Part shown: piece by piece, positions 18,369-27,894 of the stretch | How the letters are laid out: each line of letters opens with the position of its first letter | How positions within the stretch are numbered: the first letter of the stretch is position 1 | Assembly: GCF_032191465.1 (NCBI RefSeq) | Contig: NZ_JAQOUE010000001.1 | Location: 186,001 to 250,000, forward strand | Reading direction: 5' to 3' | Origin: Candidatus Nitronereus thalassa | GTDB lineage: Bacteria; Nitrospirota; Nitrospiria; Nitrospirales; UBA8639 | Length of the DNA stretch: 64,000 bases | Translations under genes and position numbers: made by a program | The notes under the pieces: generated by a model | The model's database searches: none | Told to the model about the DNA's origin: nothing | What the model saw: only the letters and a program-made list of their open reading frames with translations

Positions 18369-18707
18369 ATGAGCGAATGGGCAAAATACGTCATTTATTT
18401 TGTGCTTGGCGGATCATTAGTCTCGATATCGACGTATTTCGGTTCGCATGGAAAAGGGTTTTTGGCAGCGCTGGTGAGTACCTTGCCGGTCATCAGTGGG
18501 GTCACCTTTACCTTGATTTTTCTCAGTGCCGGGACGGGACCTACGGTGTCCTTTGCCAAAAATTTAATCTGGCTTTCTCCCCCTTGGTTTGCCTATGTGT
18601 TCACCATGATGTTTGGCGTTCCACGGTTCGGGTTTGCGATTTCTTTTGCCATGGCTATGACCTTATTTGCGGTATTGGTATCGATCATTCGTGTGATTCT
18701 TCGATGA
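18369..18707 (+). CDS. DUF3147-like small membrane protein
   Basis: A protein of 112 residues with four predicted transmembrane helices. The GSHGKGFLAALVSTLPVISG motif in the second segment is like DUF3147/GlpM-type proteins, whose function is unknown. It sits 51 bp after the CPBP-like gene and 45 bp before the next ORF on the same strand. The family name is from pattern memory only. Confidence 0.6.
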   Translation: MSEWAKYVIYFVLGGSLVSISTYFGSHGKGFLAALVSTLPVISGVTFTLIFLSAGTGPTVSFAKNLIWLSPPWFAYVFTMMFGVPRFGFAISFAMAMTLFAVLVSIIRVILR

Positions 18708-18752
18708 AAAGGTTGGGGAGCGTTTGTTGTGATTAAATTTGGAGTACGCTAA

Positions 18753-19181
18753 ATGTCCGATCAGGAGATTGTGAAACCCTCCGTGCAAGCGTTTTTAGTT
18801 TGCGATCAAGTCATTGTGGATAGTCAGACCGGAAAAAAGAGTTTGATCGGAACCTTTACCCATCTTTGGGCCCCACGATTCCCGTGCCAACATCATCAAA
18901 TGGGGGTTTATTTTTGCTTGACGGATGCGGAAGGGGAGTACGAGTTTGAGTTGCAACTTGCGTATTTAGATCAGGATAAGATTGTTGGGAAAGCCACGCT
19001 GACTCCATTTACGATTAAGAATCGATTGGAAATTCATGACTTTGGCGTCAACATTCCGTCCCTGGTGTTTCCGGGTCCTGGCCGATATGAGTTTCGGCTG
19101 AAAGCCAATGGGTATTTTATCACCCACAAAGATTTTGATGTGATTCAGCAAGAAAGGCCTCAACAGTCTCACGATGAATAG
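18753..19181 (+). CDS. Conserved hypothetical protein (DUF6941-like)
   Basis: A protein of 142 residues, soluble, with no signal peptide. The order VQAFLVCDQVIVDSQTGKKS, LIGTFTHLWAPRFP, then alternating strands and a PGPGRYEFRLKANG motif suggests a beta-sandwich. It resembles a group of short bacterial proteins labelled DUF6941, of unknown function. The ATG has GGAGTACGCTAA upstream. Confidence 0.6.
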   Translation: MSDQEIVKPSVQAFLVCDQVIVDSQTGKKSLIGTFTHLWAPRFPCQHHQMGVYFCLTDAEGEYEFELQLAYLDQDKIVGKATLTPFTIKNRLEIHDFGVNIPSLVFPGPGRYEFRLKANGYFITHKDFDVIQQERPQQSHDE

Positions 19182-19383
19182 ATTTTCGTTTTCCTTGGTG
19201 CCTCCTTATTGAAATTCTTAAAAACTTCCTTCCTCGGAGTACTTTTCCTGTCTTGTCCCTATATTCGGCTTTGGATTGAGGATCCTGTGGATGGGTTCCT
19301 TGTACGCTTAGGACCAGAGGTCTGGATTAACCTCTCTCTTTATGAGTCCGATAGGGGAATGAGAATGTGAAGGGGAGTCTACG

Positions 19384-19809
19384 ATGATTGTGGTGACCAA
19401 ACAGGTTGCGATTCCAACTCATGAGGTGCATATTACGGCTTCTCGTAGTGGTGGGCCTGGAGGACAAAATGTCAATAAAGTGAATAGTCGTGTGACCCTG
19501 CATTTTCATGTGTGGTCTTCGAAATATTTGACCGATTCACAGAAGTCGAAAATTACCACCCGCCTCAAATCCCGTATGACCAAGGACGGGACTTTCTATC
19601 TTCATTCCCAGGGAACGCGAAGTCAGGCAGCGAACCGCGCCGATCTTATTGAGAAATTTTCGGCCCTTTTGGGCGAGGCCTTAAAACCAAAAAAGTCTCG
19701 AAAGAAAACTTACATCCCTCGTGGTGTCAAGGAACGACGGTTGGTAGAAAAAAAACAACGCAGTGGGCTAAAAAAGGAACGGGGAATCCCTCGTCGTCTT
19801 GAAGATTAA
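19384..19809 (+). CDS. arfB: Alternative ribosome-rescue factor ArfB (peptidyl-tRNA hydrolase)
   Basis: A protein of 141 residues. The catalytic GGQ motif is in SRSGGPGGQNVNKVNSRV, and the tail is rich in Lys/Arg (KKSRKKTYIPRGVKERRL...), the two hallmarks of ArfB/YaeJ. The codon-recognition domains of RF1/RF2 are absent. The protein binds stalled ribosomes through its tail and hydrolyses the peptidyl-tRNA. It has a GGGGAG ribosome binding site and is read toward the oligopeptidase gene 41 bp on. Confidence 0.93.
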   Translation: MIVVTKQVAIPTHEVHITASRSGGPGGQNVNKVNSRVTLHFHVWSSKYLTDSQKSKITTRLKSRMTKDGTFYLHSQGTRSQAANRADLIEKFSALLGEALKPKKSRKKTYIPRGVKERRLVEKKQRSGLKKERGIPRRLED

Positions 19810-19850
19810 ATTCTCTTCAATTTGGGCCTTTATACGAAAAGGAGAATTTC

Positions 19851-21923
19851 GTGTCTGTTACAAATAAACAGGAAACAACGATCCCGCTCACTCCCCCAAT
19901 AGCTTCAGTGAAGCCTGTGACCTTGGAAAAGCATGGGCGGGCGAGAATCGATCCTTATTATTGGTTGAATGATCGAGAGAATCCCGAGGTCGTTGCCTAC
20001 CTTCAGGCCGAGAATGACTATACGAAATCCGTCATGGCTCATCGGGAACAGTTGGAAAAGGAATTATTTGAGGAGATCAAGGGACGAATTCAGCAAACTG
20101 ATTTATCCGTTCCCTATAAACTTGATGACTATTTTTATTACACGCGTTTTGAAGAGGGAAAAGAATATCCTGTGTTCTGTCGGAAGAAGGAATCCCTTGA
20201 GGCTGAAGAAAACATTATTCTGAATGCCAACGTCTTAGCCGAAGGGCATGAGTATTTTGCCATTGGCGGAATGGGCATCAGTTATAAGCAAAACCTTTTG
20301 GCTTATGCCATCGATACGCAGGGCCGCCGTATTTATACGATTCAATTTAAAAATCTGGACACGGGAGAATTGTTGGCCGATACCATTTCAGGTGTCAGTG
20401 GAAATATGGCCTGGGCCAACGATAATTACACGCTGTTTTATGGCAAGCAAGACTCGACTACTCTCCGGTCCTATCAGATTTATCGCCATGTGCTTGGTAC
20501 GGACCCTTCTCAAGATGTTCTAGTCTATGAAGAAAAGGATGACACCTTTTCCGTGGCTGTTTTTAAAACCAAATCCAAACGCTATGTCATGATCGCCTCG
20601 CATCAAACCGTGAGTAGCGAATATCGTTATGTGGAGGCCGATGACCCAGGTGGGACCTTCAAAGTTTTTTTACCAAGAACCCGTGATCATGAATATGATG
20701 TGGATCATTATCAGGATTCGTTTTATATCCGTACAAATTGGCAAGCCAAGAATTTCCGATTGATGAAGACGCTGGTGAGCGGGACGGCTCAGGCACAATG
20801 GCAGGAGGTGATTCCTCATCGTGATAATGTGCTGCTAGAGTCCTTTGAATTGTTTCGCGATCATTTGGTGGTGGAAGAACGCAAGGAAGGCTTAGTCAAT
20901 ATCAGAATTATGCCTTGGTCTGGCGAAGGCGATCATTATTTAGATTTCGGCGAACCTGCCTATTTAGCCGGTGTGGGGGAAAACCCGGATTTTAATACCT
21001 CGCTGCTGCGGTTTGGGTATACCTCCATGACGACCCCGAATTCCGTGTTTGACTACGATATGATCACCCACGAGAAAACATTACTCAAGCAAGAGGAAGT
21101 TCTGGGAGGATTTGATCCCAATAAATATTGCACCGAGCGAGTGTGGGCGATGGCGGCCGATGGCACACGTATTCCAATTTCTTTGGTGTATCAAAAGGGG
21201 TGTGCGAAAGATGGAAATAATCCTCTGTTGTTGTATGGCTATGGTTCGTATGGGGCCTGCATGGATGCCAATTTTAGTTCCGCCAGGCTCAGTTTGCTCG
21301 ATAGGGGGTTCGTGTTTGCCATTGCGCATATCCGGGGGGGGGAGGAGTTGGGGCGGCATTGGTATGAAGATGGGAAACTTCTTCGTAAGAAAAACACATT
21401 TACGGATTTCATTGCCTGTGCCGAACATCTTATTGCCGAAGGCTATACACGGGCTGAAAGGTTATTTGCGATGGGGGGAAGTGCCGGAGGATTACTGATT
21501 GGAGCGGTCGTGAATATGCGGCCTGAGTTGTTTAAAGGAGCTGTGGCACAAGTGCCGTTTGTCGATGTGATTACGACAATGTTGGATCCAAATATACCTT
21601 TAACCACGGGAGAATATGATGAATGGGGGGATCCGAATCAACAGGAAGCCTTCGAATACATTCTCTCGTATTCACCCTATGATAACGTCGAACCCAAGGC
21701 CTACCCCCATTTGCTTGTGACCACGGGATTGCATGACTCGCAAGTCCAATACTGGGAGCCAGCGAAATGGGTTGCCAAGCTGCGAACTATGAAGACCGAT
21801 GATCATCGACTCTTACTCAAAACCAATATGGATGCCGGCCATGGCGGAGTCTCAGGACGCTTTCGTCGTTTAAAAGAGTTAGCCTTCATATATACCTTTC
21901 TGCTAGATTTGGTTGAAGCCTAA
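19851..21923 (+). CDS. S9 family prolyl oligopeptidase (oligopeptidase B-like)
   Basis: A protein of 690 residues from a GTG at 19851 with AAAGGAGAA in front. An N-terminal beta-propeller (~residues 70-410) precedes the alpha/beta hydrolase domain. The catalytic triad is visible as S544 in MGGSAGG, D629 in TTGLHDSQVQYW and H664 in MDAGHGG. The block LLLYGYGSYGACMDANFSS is typical of oligopeptidase B. There is no signal peptide, so it is probably cytoplasmic and degrades short peptides, often after basic residues. Confidence 0.93.
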   Translation: MSVTNKQETTIPLTPPIASVKPVTLEKHGRARIDPYYWLNDRENPEVVAYLQAENDYTKSVMAHREQLEKELFEEIKGRIQQTDLSVPYKLDDYFYYTRFEEGKEYPVFCRKKESLEAEENIILNANVLAEGHEYFAIGGMGISYKQNLLAYAIDTQGRRIYTIQFKNLDTGELLADTISGVSGNMAWANDNYTLFYGKQDSTTLRSYQIYRHVLGTDPSQDVLVYEEKDDTFSVAVFKTKSKRYVMIASHQTVSSEYRYVEADDPGGTFKVFLPRTRDHEYDVDHYQDSFYIRTNWQAKNFRLMKTLVSGTAQAQWQEVIPHRDNVLLESFELFRDHLVVEERKEGLVNIRIMPWSGEGDHYLDFGEPAYLAGVGENPDFNTSLLRFGYTSMTTPNSVFDYDMITHEKTLLKQEEVLGGFDPNKYCTERVWAMAADGTRIPISLVYQKGCAKDGNNPLLLYGYGSYGACMDANFSSARLSLLDRGFVFAIAHIRGGEELGRHWYEDGKLLRKKNTFTDFIACAEHLIAEGYTRAERLFAMGGSAGGLLIGAVVNMRPELFKGAVAQVPFVDVITTMLDPNIPLTTGEYDEWGDPNQQEAFEYILSYSPYDNVEPKAYPHLLVTTGLHDSQVQYWEPAKWVAKLRTMKTDDHRLLLKTNMDAGHGGVSGRFRRLKELAFIYTFLLDLVEA

Positions 21924-21941
21924 GACCCTTGACATTCTTTA

Positions 21942-23180
21942 TCAGCAGACCTCCGCCAACTGCATTTTTATTCCTGGTTCACGAAGCTTCTTGAGCGCAA
22001 CGACTTCAATTTGGCGGATGCGTTCACGGGTCACATTCATGGTTTTGCCCACTTCTTCTAATGTGAAGGAGTGATCTTGTCCTAGCCCAAACCGCATCCG
22101 AATGACCTGTTCTTCCCGAGGGGTCAAGGTGCTCAATACTTGATTGATGTGGGTCGTGGTCTGCTCCTCCTGAAGATTCTCATCTGGGTGAACAAAGTTG
22201 TCGTCAGGCAAAAAATCCCCTAAAAAAGTTTCGTCATCCCCAGTGGGATTATCGAAGGAAACAGGTTCCAGAAAGGCTTGAATCGTTTCCTGTACCCGTT
22301 CTGGTGGAATCCCAAGCGCTTCCCCGATTTCTTCGACTTTCGGTTCACGCCCCAATTGTTGAGACAAACGTTGGGTTGTTTTGGACATGCGTTGCCAGGC
22401 TTCCGTGGTGTGTACCGGGACACGGATGGTTCGCGATTGATCCGCCAGGGCTCGAAGGATGCCTTGTCGGACCCACCATGTGGCATACGTGCTAAACTTA
22501 AATCCCTTGCGATATTGAAAACGTTCGGCAGCTCGCATGAGCCCCAGGTTCCCTTCTTGTATAAGGTCCAGCAGTGAAAGTCCTCGCCCCGTAAAACGTT
22601 TGGCCAGATCTACCACTAACCGAAGATTTCGTTGGACCAGTCCATCTTTGGCCTGCTCCAGCTGCTCACGGGACCGGGCAATCTGTTGTTGAGAGGTGCG
22701 CAAACGTTTTTTCATCGCTTGGCCCTTTGGCCCCGTTTCTGCTAAAGCCGCCATCAGACCCGATAAAGTCGCAATAGCGTCATCCAGCGAGGGTGCCGAG
22801 AATCCGCTCAAATCTCGAGTTGCAGCTAATTTTTTGAGAGACGGCTGAAAATGGGGTTTGTCTGCCAGATGCTTCATTAGTTGAATGGATTGTGTTAAGG
22901 CAGCTCGAATGGTTTGGCTGCTTTCATCAATTTCCATGGCGAGTTGCAACTCTTCGTCACGGGCCAAGAGAGGACGTGTTCGAAAGGTTCTGAAATAAAC
23001 GGTTTCCAGCGCCGCGGTATTTGACTCCTTAGAGTTTTCCTCTCCTTTTTCTTCGATCATCGTGTCAAGAGTCGGAGCCATTTCCCTTAAATAGCGAGTG
23101 GCTTTGGAGTCCGAGGAAAATTCATCAAGATGCTGAGTCGAGATCATGTCAGTGTGTTGAAGTGTTTGCATGGTTGTCAT
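21942..23180 (-). CDS. RNA polymerase sigma-70 family factor (group 1/2)
   Basis: A protein of 412 residues. It contains region 1.2 (ETVYFRTFRTRPLLARDEELQLA), region 2 with NLRLVVDLAKRF and LLDLIQEGNLGLMRAAERF, the promoter-melting FSTYATWWVRQGILRAL, region 3 and region 4 (LTPREEQVIRMRFGL ... TRERIRQIEVVALKKL). The long N-terminal region 1.1 is missing, so it is more likely an RpoD-related or RpoS-type alternative factor than the main sigma factor. It lies 57 bp downstream of htrA on the same strand with its own AAGGAC ribosome binding site. Confidence 0.92.
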   Translation of the reverse strand: MTTMQTLQHTDMISTQHLDEFSSDSKATRYLREMAPTLDTMIEEKGEENSKESNTAALETVYFRTFRTRPLLARDEELQLAMEIDESSQTIRAALTQSIQLMKHLADKPHFQPSLKKLAATRDLSGFSAPSLDDAIATLSGLMAALAETGPKGQAMKKRLRTSQQQIARSREQLEQAKDGLVQRNLRLVVDLAKRFTGRGLSLLDLIQEGNLGLMRAAERFQYRKGFKFSTYATWWVRQGILRALADQSRTIRVPVHTTEAWQRMSKTTQRLSQQLGREPKVEEIGEALGIPPERVQETIQAFLEPVSFDNPTGDDETFLGDFLPDDNFVHPDENLQEEQTTTHINQVLSTLTPREEQVIRMRFGLGQDHSFTLEEVGKTMNVTRERIRQIEVVALKKLREPGIKMQLAEVC

Positions 23181-23237
23181 GATCAGTGTCCTTTCTGACG
23201 TTTCGCAAACAAGCTAAATGTTGCTATGGGGTTTCCA

Positions 23238-24764
23238 TTACACTTTCACTGTCAAAAAAATTGGAACGCCTTGGCGATGAATCAACAGTAACGCCGGGCG
23301 TTCGTCGGATGTATTTGAAATCGCCGACTCGTAGTCCTTCACGTTGCGCACAGGTTTTCTGTTCACTTCGTTGATGATGTCGCCTTGTATGAGCCCAGCA
23401 TCATCCGCTTTACTCCCGGGTTGAACGGCTGTCACAACGACTCCCTGGACGTCAGGGGTAAGTTTGAGACGTCGAGCCATTTGTGGAGTAATTTCTTCCA
23501 CAGTTAACCCTGCCAATTTTGTAGTTACTGAAGGGGAAGTGATGTTGGCCACTTTTCGCGTGTCTGGGTGTTCCACCAGGATTGTGCTGAGGGTGAGAGC
23601 TTTCCCATCACGGATCACTCCCATCTTGACCTGGTCACCTATGGCCGTTCCGGTAACTATTTGTTGTAACCTTCTAGGATCGTCCACGGGTTGGTCCTGA
23701 AAGGAGACAATTGTGTCGCCCCGTTCCAGTCCTGCTTTATCTGCGGGACTGTTCTCTTGGACATTTGTCACCAAAGCCCCAGTTGTGTCGGGTAAGTTTA
23801 AGGAAGTCGCCAAATCCTTTGATACTTCCTGAATGCCGACTCCCAAATATCCTCGGCGGACCGTGCCGGTTTTCACTACGCTATCGAACACGTGTTTGCC
23901 CATGCTGGTGGGAATGGCAAAGCCCACGCCTTGATACCCACCTGTTCTGGACAGAATGGCGGTGTTAATGCCTACCAATTCTCCTTGCATATTGACTAAG
24001 GCGCCACCGGAATTTCCTGGATTGATAGCCGCATCGGTTTGAATAAAATCTTCATATTTGGTGATCCCCATTCCTCCACGCCCTAGTGCGCTGACGATTC
24101 CTTGGGTGACTGTGGAATTTAAACCGAAGGGATTGCCAATGGCCAAGACATATTCCCCAACCTCAAGTTTGGAGGAATCTCCCCAGGGGATGTAGGGAAA
24201 ATCTTTGCCGGGTATTTTGATGACGGCAAGGTCAGTTTGTGGATCACTGCCCACAACAGTGCCAATAAACTCACGTTTGTCGATCAGAGTGACCGTGACC
24301 TTAGAGGCTCCATCCACAACGTGATGATTGGTGACCAGGTACCCGTCCGGCGAGACCAGCACGCCTGATCCCATCCCTCCGCTGAATGGTTCTCTAGGCA
24401 TCGGTGGCATACCTGGAAATTCCGGTTGACCGGGACCGAACCAATTAGGCCCATCGTTATGAAAATCAGGTCCGGGCGAATTGGTAAGGACCCTCGTTGA
24501 GGTAATATTGACGATGGCAGGGCGGACGGCTTTCACAATGTGGGCAAAGCCATGGCGCTGGTCGCCGATGATTTGGGTTGTAGATTTCGGAACCTCTGCT
24601 ATTTCTGCTATTGAGGAAGGTGGGGAATCCATGGATCCAACGATCATTGAACCCAGCAGTAATCCAGCAAGAGCCAGACTGACCGAAGTCCGGGGAGACG
24701 ACCAGCGTCCTGATTTCTGATGCGATTGTGAGTGAGTGGGGGAGGTTTGCGAAAATTCTTTCAT
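23238..24764 (-). CDS. degP: Periplasmic serine protease HtrA/DegP (Do-like)
   Basis: A protein of 508 residues with an N-terminal hydrophobic signal or anchor (VSLALAGLLLGSMIVGSM). The trypsin-like triad is H148 (TNHHVVDGA), D178 (QTDLAVIKI) and S252 (NPGNSGGAL). Two PDZ domains follow (from about residue 310 and from about residue 420). The enzyme degrades or refolds damaged envelope proteins. The start has AAGGAGAAAAG upstream. It is between a sigma factor gene and a two-component pair, all on the reverse strand, which suggests an envelope-stress cluster. Confidence 0.95.
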   Translation of the reverse strand: MKEFSQTSPTHSQSHQKSGRWSSPRTSVSLALAGLLLGSMIVGSMDSPPSSIAEIAEVPKSTTQIIGDQRHGFAHIVKAVRPAIVNITSTRVLTNSPGPDFHNDGPNWFGPGQPEFPGMPPMPREPFSGGMGSGVLVSPDGYLVTNHHVVDGASKVTVTLIDKREFIGTVVGSDPQTDLAVIKIPGKDFPYIPWGDSSKLEVGEYVLAIGNPFGLNSTVTQGIVSALGRGGMGITKYEDFIQTDAAINPGNSGGALVNMQGELVGINTAILSRTGGYQGVGFAIPTSMGKHVFDSVVKTGTVRRGYLGVGIQEVSKDLATSLNLPDTTGALVTNVQENSPADKAGLERGDTIVSFQDQPVDDPRRLQQIVTGTAIGDQVKMGVIRDGKALTLSTILVEHPDTRKVANITSPSVTTKLAGLTVEEITPQMARRLKLTPDVQGVVVTAVQPGSKADDAGLIQGDIINEVNRKPVRNVKDYESAISNTSDERPALLLIHRQGVPIFLTVKV

Positions 24765-25100
24765 GTCTTTTCTCCTTGAGAATGGTTTCCTCCCTGAGGG
24801 AGGTTAGCGTGTTAATACAGTAATAGCATTGAGACATGAAAATAAGATTAAGCTCTCATTAGAATTTTCTAATAAAAGGAGGGTGGGGAAAGGTGAATTA
24901 TGGTCAGGTAAGTGAAAAAGAGAGTGTATATATTGAGGGGTTTCGTCCCCGCATGACCTTTCGACCTTGCCGGGGGGAGGCGAGGCACTAAGATTTCGGC
25001 AAAGGTGTCCAAAACCGTCGTTGCCTTTGCGGGGCCGGACCGATTTCGCCCCACCCACCGCGGGGGAGAAGGGAATAGAAGAAGGGGAGAATGATTTGAT
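24765..25100 (-). promoter_or_regulatory. Leader region of the htrA gene with two small inverted repeats
   Basis: This 336-bp stretch has no supported gene. Two dyads are visible: CCTCCC-TGA-GGGAGG at 24789-24803, about 25-40 bp before the htrA start and able to form a leader hairpin, and ATTAGAA-TT-TTCTAAT at 24858-24873, which looks like an operator-type palindrome. The rest, toward the histidine kinase stop, is GC-rich and shows nothing clear. Regulation by the neighbouring response regulator is a guess. Confidence 0.4.
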
Positions 25101-26507
25101 CTAGACTTGGCCGTGCAGTGGGAGAGAAATGATGAAACGGGAGCCCTTACCTGGGCTGCTTTCGACGCGAATGTTTCCTTGGTGTGTTTCGGCAATCCAT
25201 TTGCAAATGGCTAAGCCTAGGCCTGTGCCTTTCTGAGCATGGGCACGAGCCGTATCTGATCGGAAAAATCGATTGAAAATTACCGTTTGTTCTTCGGGAC
25301 TGATTCCAATCCCATGGTCTTTCACAGAAATGTTGGCCATACCGTTGGCATGTTCCAGGCTAATTTCTATAGTGCCTTTTTCCTGTGAATACTTGATGGC
25401 GTTATCCACAATATTTAATAGCAGTTCGCGAAGACGTAATTCATCTCCCACAATTGTGGTGGGTTCAAGATGACCCAAGACCGGGTTTATGTCTCTCTCT
25501 TTTCCAAGAACCATGGCTTGGTGATGAATCTCTTGGACTAATTGATCGAGCTGGACAGGGTCTTTGGCGATCTTGATTTCTCCCAAATCAGCACGGGATA
25601 GGAAGAGCAATTCATCTACAATACGACTCATGCGATCAATTTCTTCTAGATTACTTTCCAAGACCTCCCGGTAAACTTCCGATTGCCGGTCTTTTCTCAA
25701 TGCGAGTTCGGTTTCACCTTTAATGATGGTTAATGGCGTGCGTAATTCATGGGATGCGTCGGCACTGAACTGACGGATCTGTCGAATTGATGCTTCAAGG
25801 CGGGCAATCATATCGTTAAACGTTGAGGCGAGTCGGCCAATCTCATCGGTTGAAGTTGTTTGAAGGCGTTGGGTCAGGTCTCCGGCAGCGATCCGTTGAG
25901 CCGTGTGGGTAATGGTATCCACCGGACGAAGAGCGCGTCCAGCTAAAAACCACCCACCTAATACGGAGACCAAGACCGCAAGCGGCGATCCGATTAGCAA
26001 CACAAACACCAAACGGTCCAACATCTCTTCTACGGGTCGAAGCGAGGTTCCCACACGCAGAATATTGACAAGTGTGTCGCCATGGTTAATCGGATACGAA
26101 AGGAGACGAATGGGAATTTCATTATGAACCCGGACGGATTCATACGTGGCTTGGCTTTTCAGTGCCGATCTCTTGGCCTGTTCACTTAACGGAATGTCTT
26201 GGGTTTTAATGTTGGCGGATTGCAGAGTGATTTGCCCCTGCGGTCCGAAGATCTGGAAAAACTTGTCGAGGAGAGCCAGCTCCGGAAAGGCTTGCGCCAG
26301 GTCATCGAGTAAAAGGAACGGGCCGAAACGATGTTCTTCCAATGAGCGAGCGGCAGCCACGGCTGCGTCTTCTAAGGATACGTCGATTTGATCTTGCAAG
26401 GCCCGTGACATGACAAGATAGAGGGCGCTGGCGAAAAGAATCATGATCAAGGCGAGTCCGCCTCCATACCAAATCGTCAAGCGTACGCGGATGGAGGTGT
26501 TACGCAT
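25101..26507 (-). CDS. Sensor histidine kinase
   Basis: A protein of 468 residues from the ATG at 26507, which overlaps the response regulator stop in the 8-bp sequence ATGCGTAA. A longer frame to 26609 lies inside the regulator gene and is unlikely. Domains: transmembrane helix (~residues 10-32), periplasmic sensor part, second helix (~165-188), HAMP (ALRPVDTITHTAQRIAAGDL), the H-box SADASHELRTPLT, the N-box LLLNIVDNAIKYS, and G-boxes VKDHGIGIS and KGTGLGLAI. All kinase motifs are intact. The signal is unknown. Confidence 0.94.
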   Translation of the reverse strand: MRNTSIRVRLTIWYGGGLALIMILFASALYLVMSRALQDQIDVSLEDAAVAAARSLEEHRFGPFLLLDDLAQAFPELALLDKFFQIFGPQGQITLQSANIKTQDIPLSEQAKRSALKSQATYESVRVHNEIPIRLLSYPINHGDTLVNILRVGTSLRPVEEMLDRLVFVLLIGSPLAVLVSVLGGWFLAGRALRPVDTITHTAQRIAAGDLTQRLQTTSTDEIGRLASTFNDMIARLEASIRQIRQFSADASHELRTPLTIIKGETELALRKDRQSEVYREVLESNLEEIDRMSRIVDELLFLSRADLGEIKIAKDPVQLDQLVQEIHHQAMVLGKERDINPVLGHLEPTTIVGDELRLRELLLNIVDNAIKYSQEKGTIEISLEHANGMANISVKDHGIGISPEEQTVIFNRFFRSDTARAHAQKGTGLGLAICKWIAETHQGNIRVESSPGKGSRFIISLPLHGQV

Positions 26508-27177
26508 CAGCAGCCTTAATGGTATACCCGCTGCCTCGTACGGTATGAATGAGGTGGTGCTTTCGGCCCTTGTCGATTTTGTTTCGGAGGTAACTGATGT
26601 AGACGTCAATTACATTGGTGAAGGTGTCAAAATCCAAATCCCAGACATGTTCTGAGATCATGGGGCGGGTGAGGACTCTTCCGGCATTACGCATCATGTA
26701 TTCCAAGAGGGCATATTCTTTGGACGTGAGCTCGATGCGTTGGCCGTCGCGGGTGACTTCATGGGTGATGGGATTCAGGATGAGATCGTCGATTTGGAGG
26801 ATGCCGGACGTTACACCGCTGGCGCGGCGAAGCAAGGCTCTGGCACGGGCCAACAATTCCTCAATGGCAAATGGTTTTGTGAGATAGTCGTCGGCTCCGG
26901 CGTCTAAGCCTTTCACGCGTTGGTCTATCTCAGATCGAGCCGTCAAAATGAGAATGGGTGTTTTGACTTTTTGCGCTCGAATGCCTTTTAAAACTTCCAA
27001 TCCTGGAAGATTGGGGAGCATGAGATCGAGAATGATCAAGTCGTAATTGACTTCACAGGCGAGGTCTCGGCCCTGGACACCATCAGGGCAGACATCCACG
27101 GCATAACTTTCTTCCTCCAAAGCCCGGCGAATAAAGGAGGCCACTTTGGGTTCATCTTCGACAATTAATATTCGCAT
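26500..27177 (-). CDS. OmpR/PhoB-family response regulator
   Basis: A protein of 225 residues with a receiver domain (VEDEPKVASFIRRALEEE; phosphoacceptor Asp in LIILDLMLPNLPG; LTARS; Lys in LTKPF) and a winged-helix DNA-binding domain (ELTSKEYALLEYMMRNAGRVLTR, then VIDVYISYLRNKIDKG and the end VRGSGYTIK). It is translationally coupled to the histidine kinase by an 8-bp overlap. Downstream htrA and a sigma factor are plausible targets. Confidence 0.95.
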   Translation of the reverse strand: MRILIVEDEPKVASFIRRALEEESYAVDVCPDGVQGRDLACEVNYDLIILDLMLPNLPGLEVLKGIRAQKVKTPILILTARSEIDQRVKGLDAGADDYLTKPFAIEELLARARALLRRASGVTSGILQIDDLILNPITHEVTRDGQRIELTSKEYALLEYMMRNAGRVLTRPMISEHVWDLDFDTFTNVIDVYISYLRNKIDKGRKHHLIHTVRGSGYTIKAADA

Positions 27178-27192
27178 GGTGTTTCGATTATA

Positions 27193-27627
27193 TCATGGAA
27201 TTGTCCACCCCGGAGCATTCGATGATTCATCCGCCTTTAGTCGGAAGCCATAACGTTTGCTGGTGAGAGCTGCCATCTTTCCGGATTGATAGTCATAATA
27301 TGCCGCTTGCCATGTTGGGTGTCCGTGTTCATCAATGGTGGTGGCCGCGCAGCTGACGGTTTTATCAATGGCCTGTTTTTCCTCCAAAGGGAGGGCATGC
27401 CATTTAGGACCCACATATATCCACAACAAATTTGTCAGGCTGGAGCCATGGCCAGTATTCCGGATACCTTTATCTGAAAGAAGGCGTAATTCAAGGTGTG
27501 CGGCTTGTGGGTCACAGGTGATGGGGGCGAATTGAGTCGTCCATATCCAATATCCTGAGACCCCTATGATCAAAAGGGCCAAGACAAGATAGATCGGTTG
27601 TGATTTTGTGGGTGAACGGTGATTCAT
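27193..27627 (-). CDS. Hypothetical membrane-anchored protein
   Basis: A protein of 144 residues from the ATG at 27627 (a TTG four codons earlier is possible). One N-terminal transmembrane helix (IYLVLALLIIGVSGYWIW) is followed by a periplasmic domain of ~115 residues with two cysteines (FAPITCDPQ and KTVSCAAT). No family was recognised. Its stop is only 15 bp from the response regulator start on the same strand, so it is probably in the same operon and may be an accessory sensor. Confidence 0.6.
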   Translation of the reverse strand: MNHRSPTKSQPIYLVLALLIIGVSGYWIWTTQFAPITCDPQAAHLELRLLSDKGIRNTGHGSSLTNLLWIYVGPKWHALPLEEKQAIDKTVSCAATTIDEHGHPTWQAAYYDYQSGKMAALTSKRYGFRLKADESSNAPGWTIP

Positions 27628-27702
27628 GAATGTGGCCAAGGGGCCAGGCTCCTCCGACCTTGGCCCGGTGCGAGATTTGCTCGTGCGCTTCCCTATAGAG
27701 TT

Positions 27703-27894
27703 TTAATCATTAGGGCAGGTTCGATCAAGAATAAAATAGACGGGACAAAAACCAGTAACTCCACTTTGCAGTAAGGTGACTCCAAGAATGCCAGGCAAGA
27801 GAAGCCACGTGGGGTCTACATAAAAACCCAGGGCCACACCAAGGGTAATCAAACCGCCAGCAATACTGTCATGAATTCGTCGCTTGGTATTCAT
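27703..27894 (-). CDS. DUF2892 (YgaP-like) small inner-membrane protein
   Basis: A protein of 63 residues: a short basic start (MNTKRRIHDSIAGGLI), two hydrophobic helices and the ending TGFCPVYFILDRTC. The two Cys and the G-x-CP-x-Y motif are typical of DUF2892 proteins and of the membrane tail of YgaP rhodanese. GGAGGTGCAAAA precedes the ATG as ribosome binding site. The function is unknown. Confidence 0.8.
   Translation of the reverse strand: MNTKRRIHDSIAGGLITLGVALGFYVDPTWLLLPGILGVTLLQSGVTGFCPVYFILDRTCPND

Noticed and set aside
27634-27665. Inverted repeat GGCCAAGG/CCTTGGCC between two small reverse-strand genes as a terminator
   Set aside because: There is no T-run on either side and it covers the possible start of the downstream gene. 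It may be an mRNA hairpin, but the evidence is thin.
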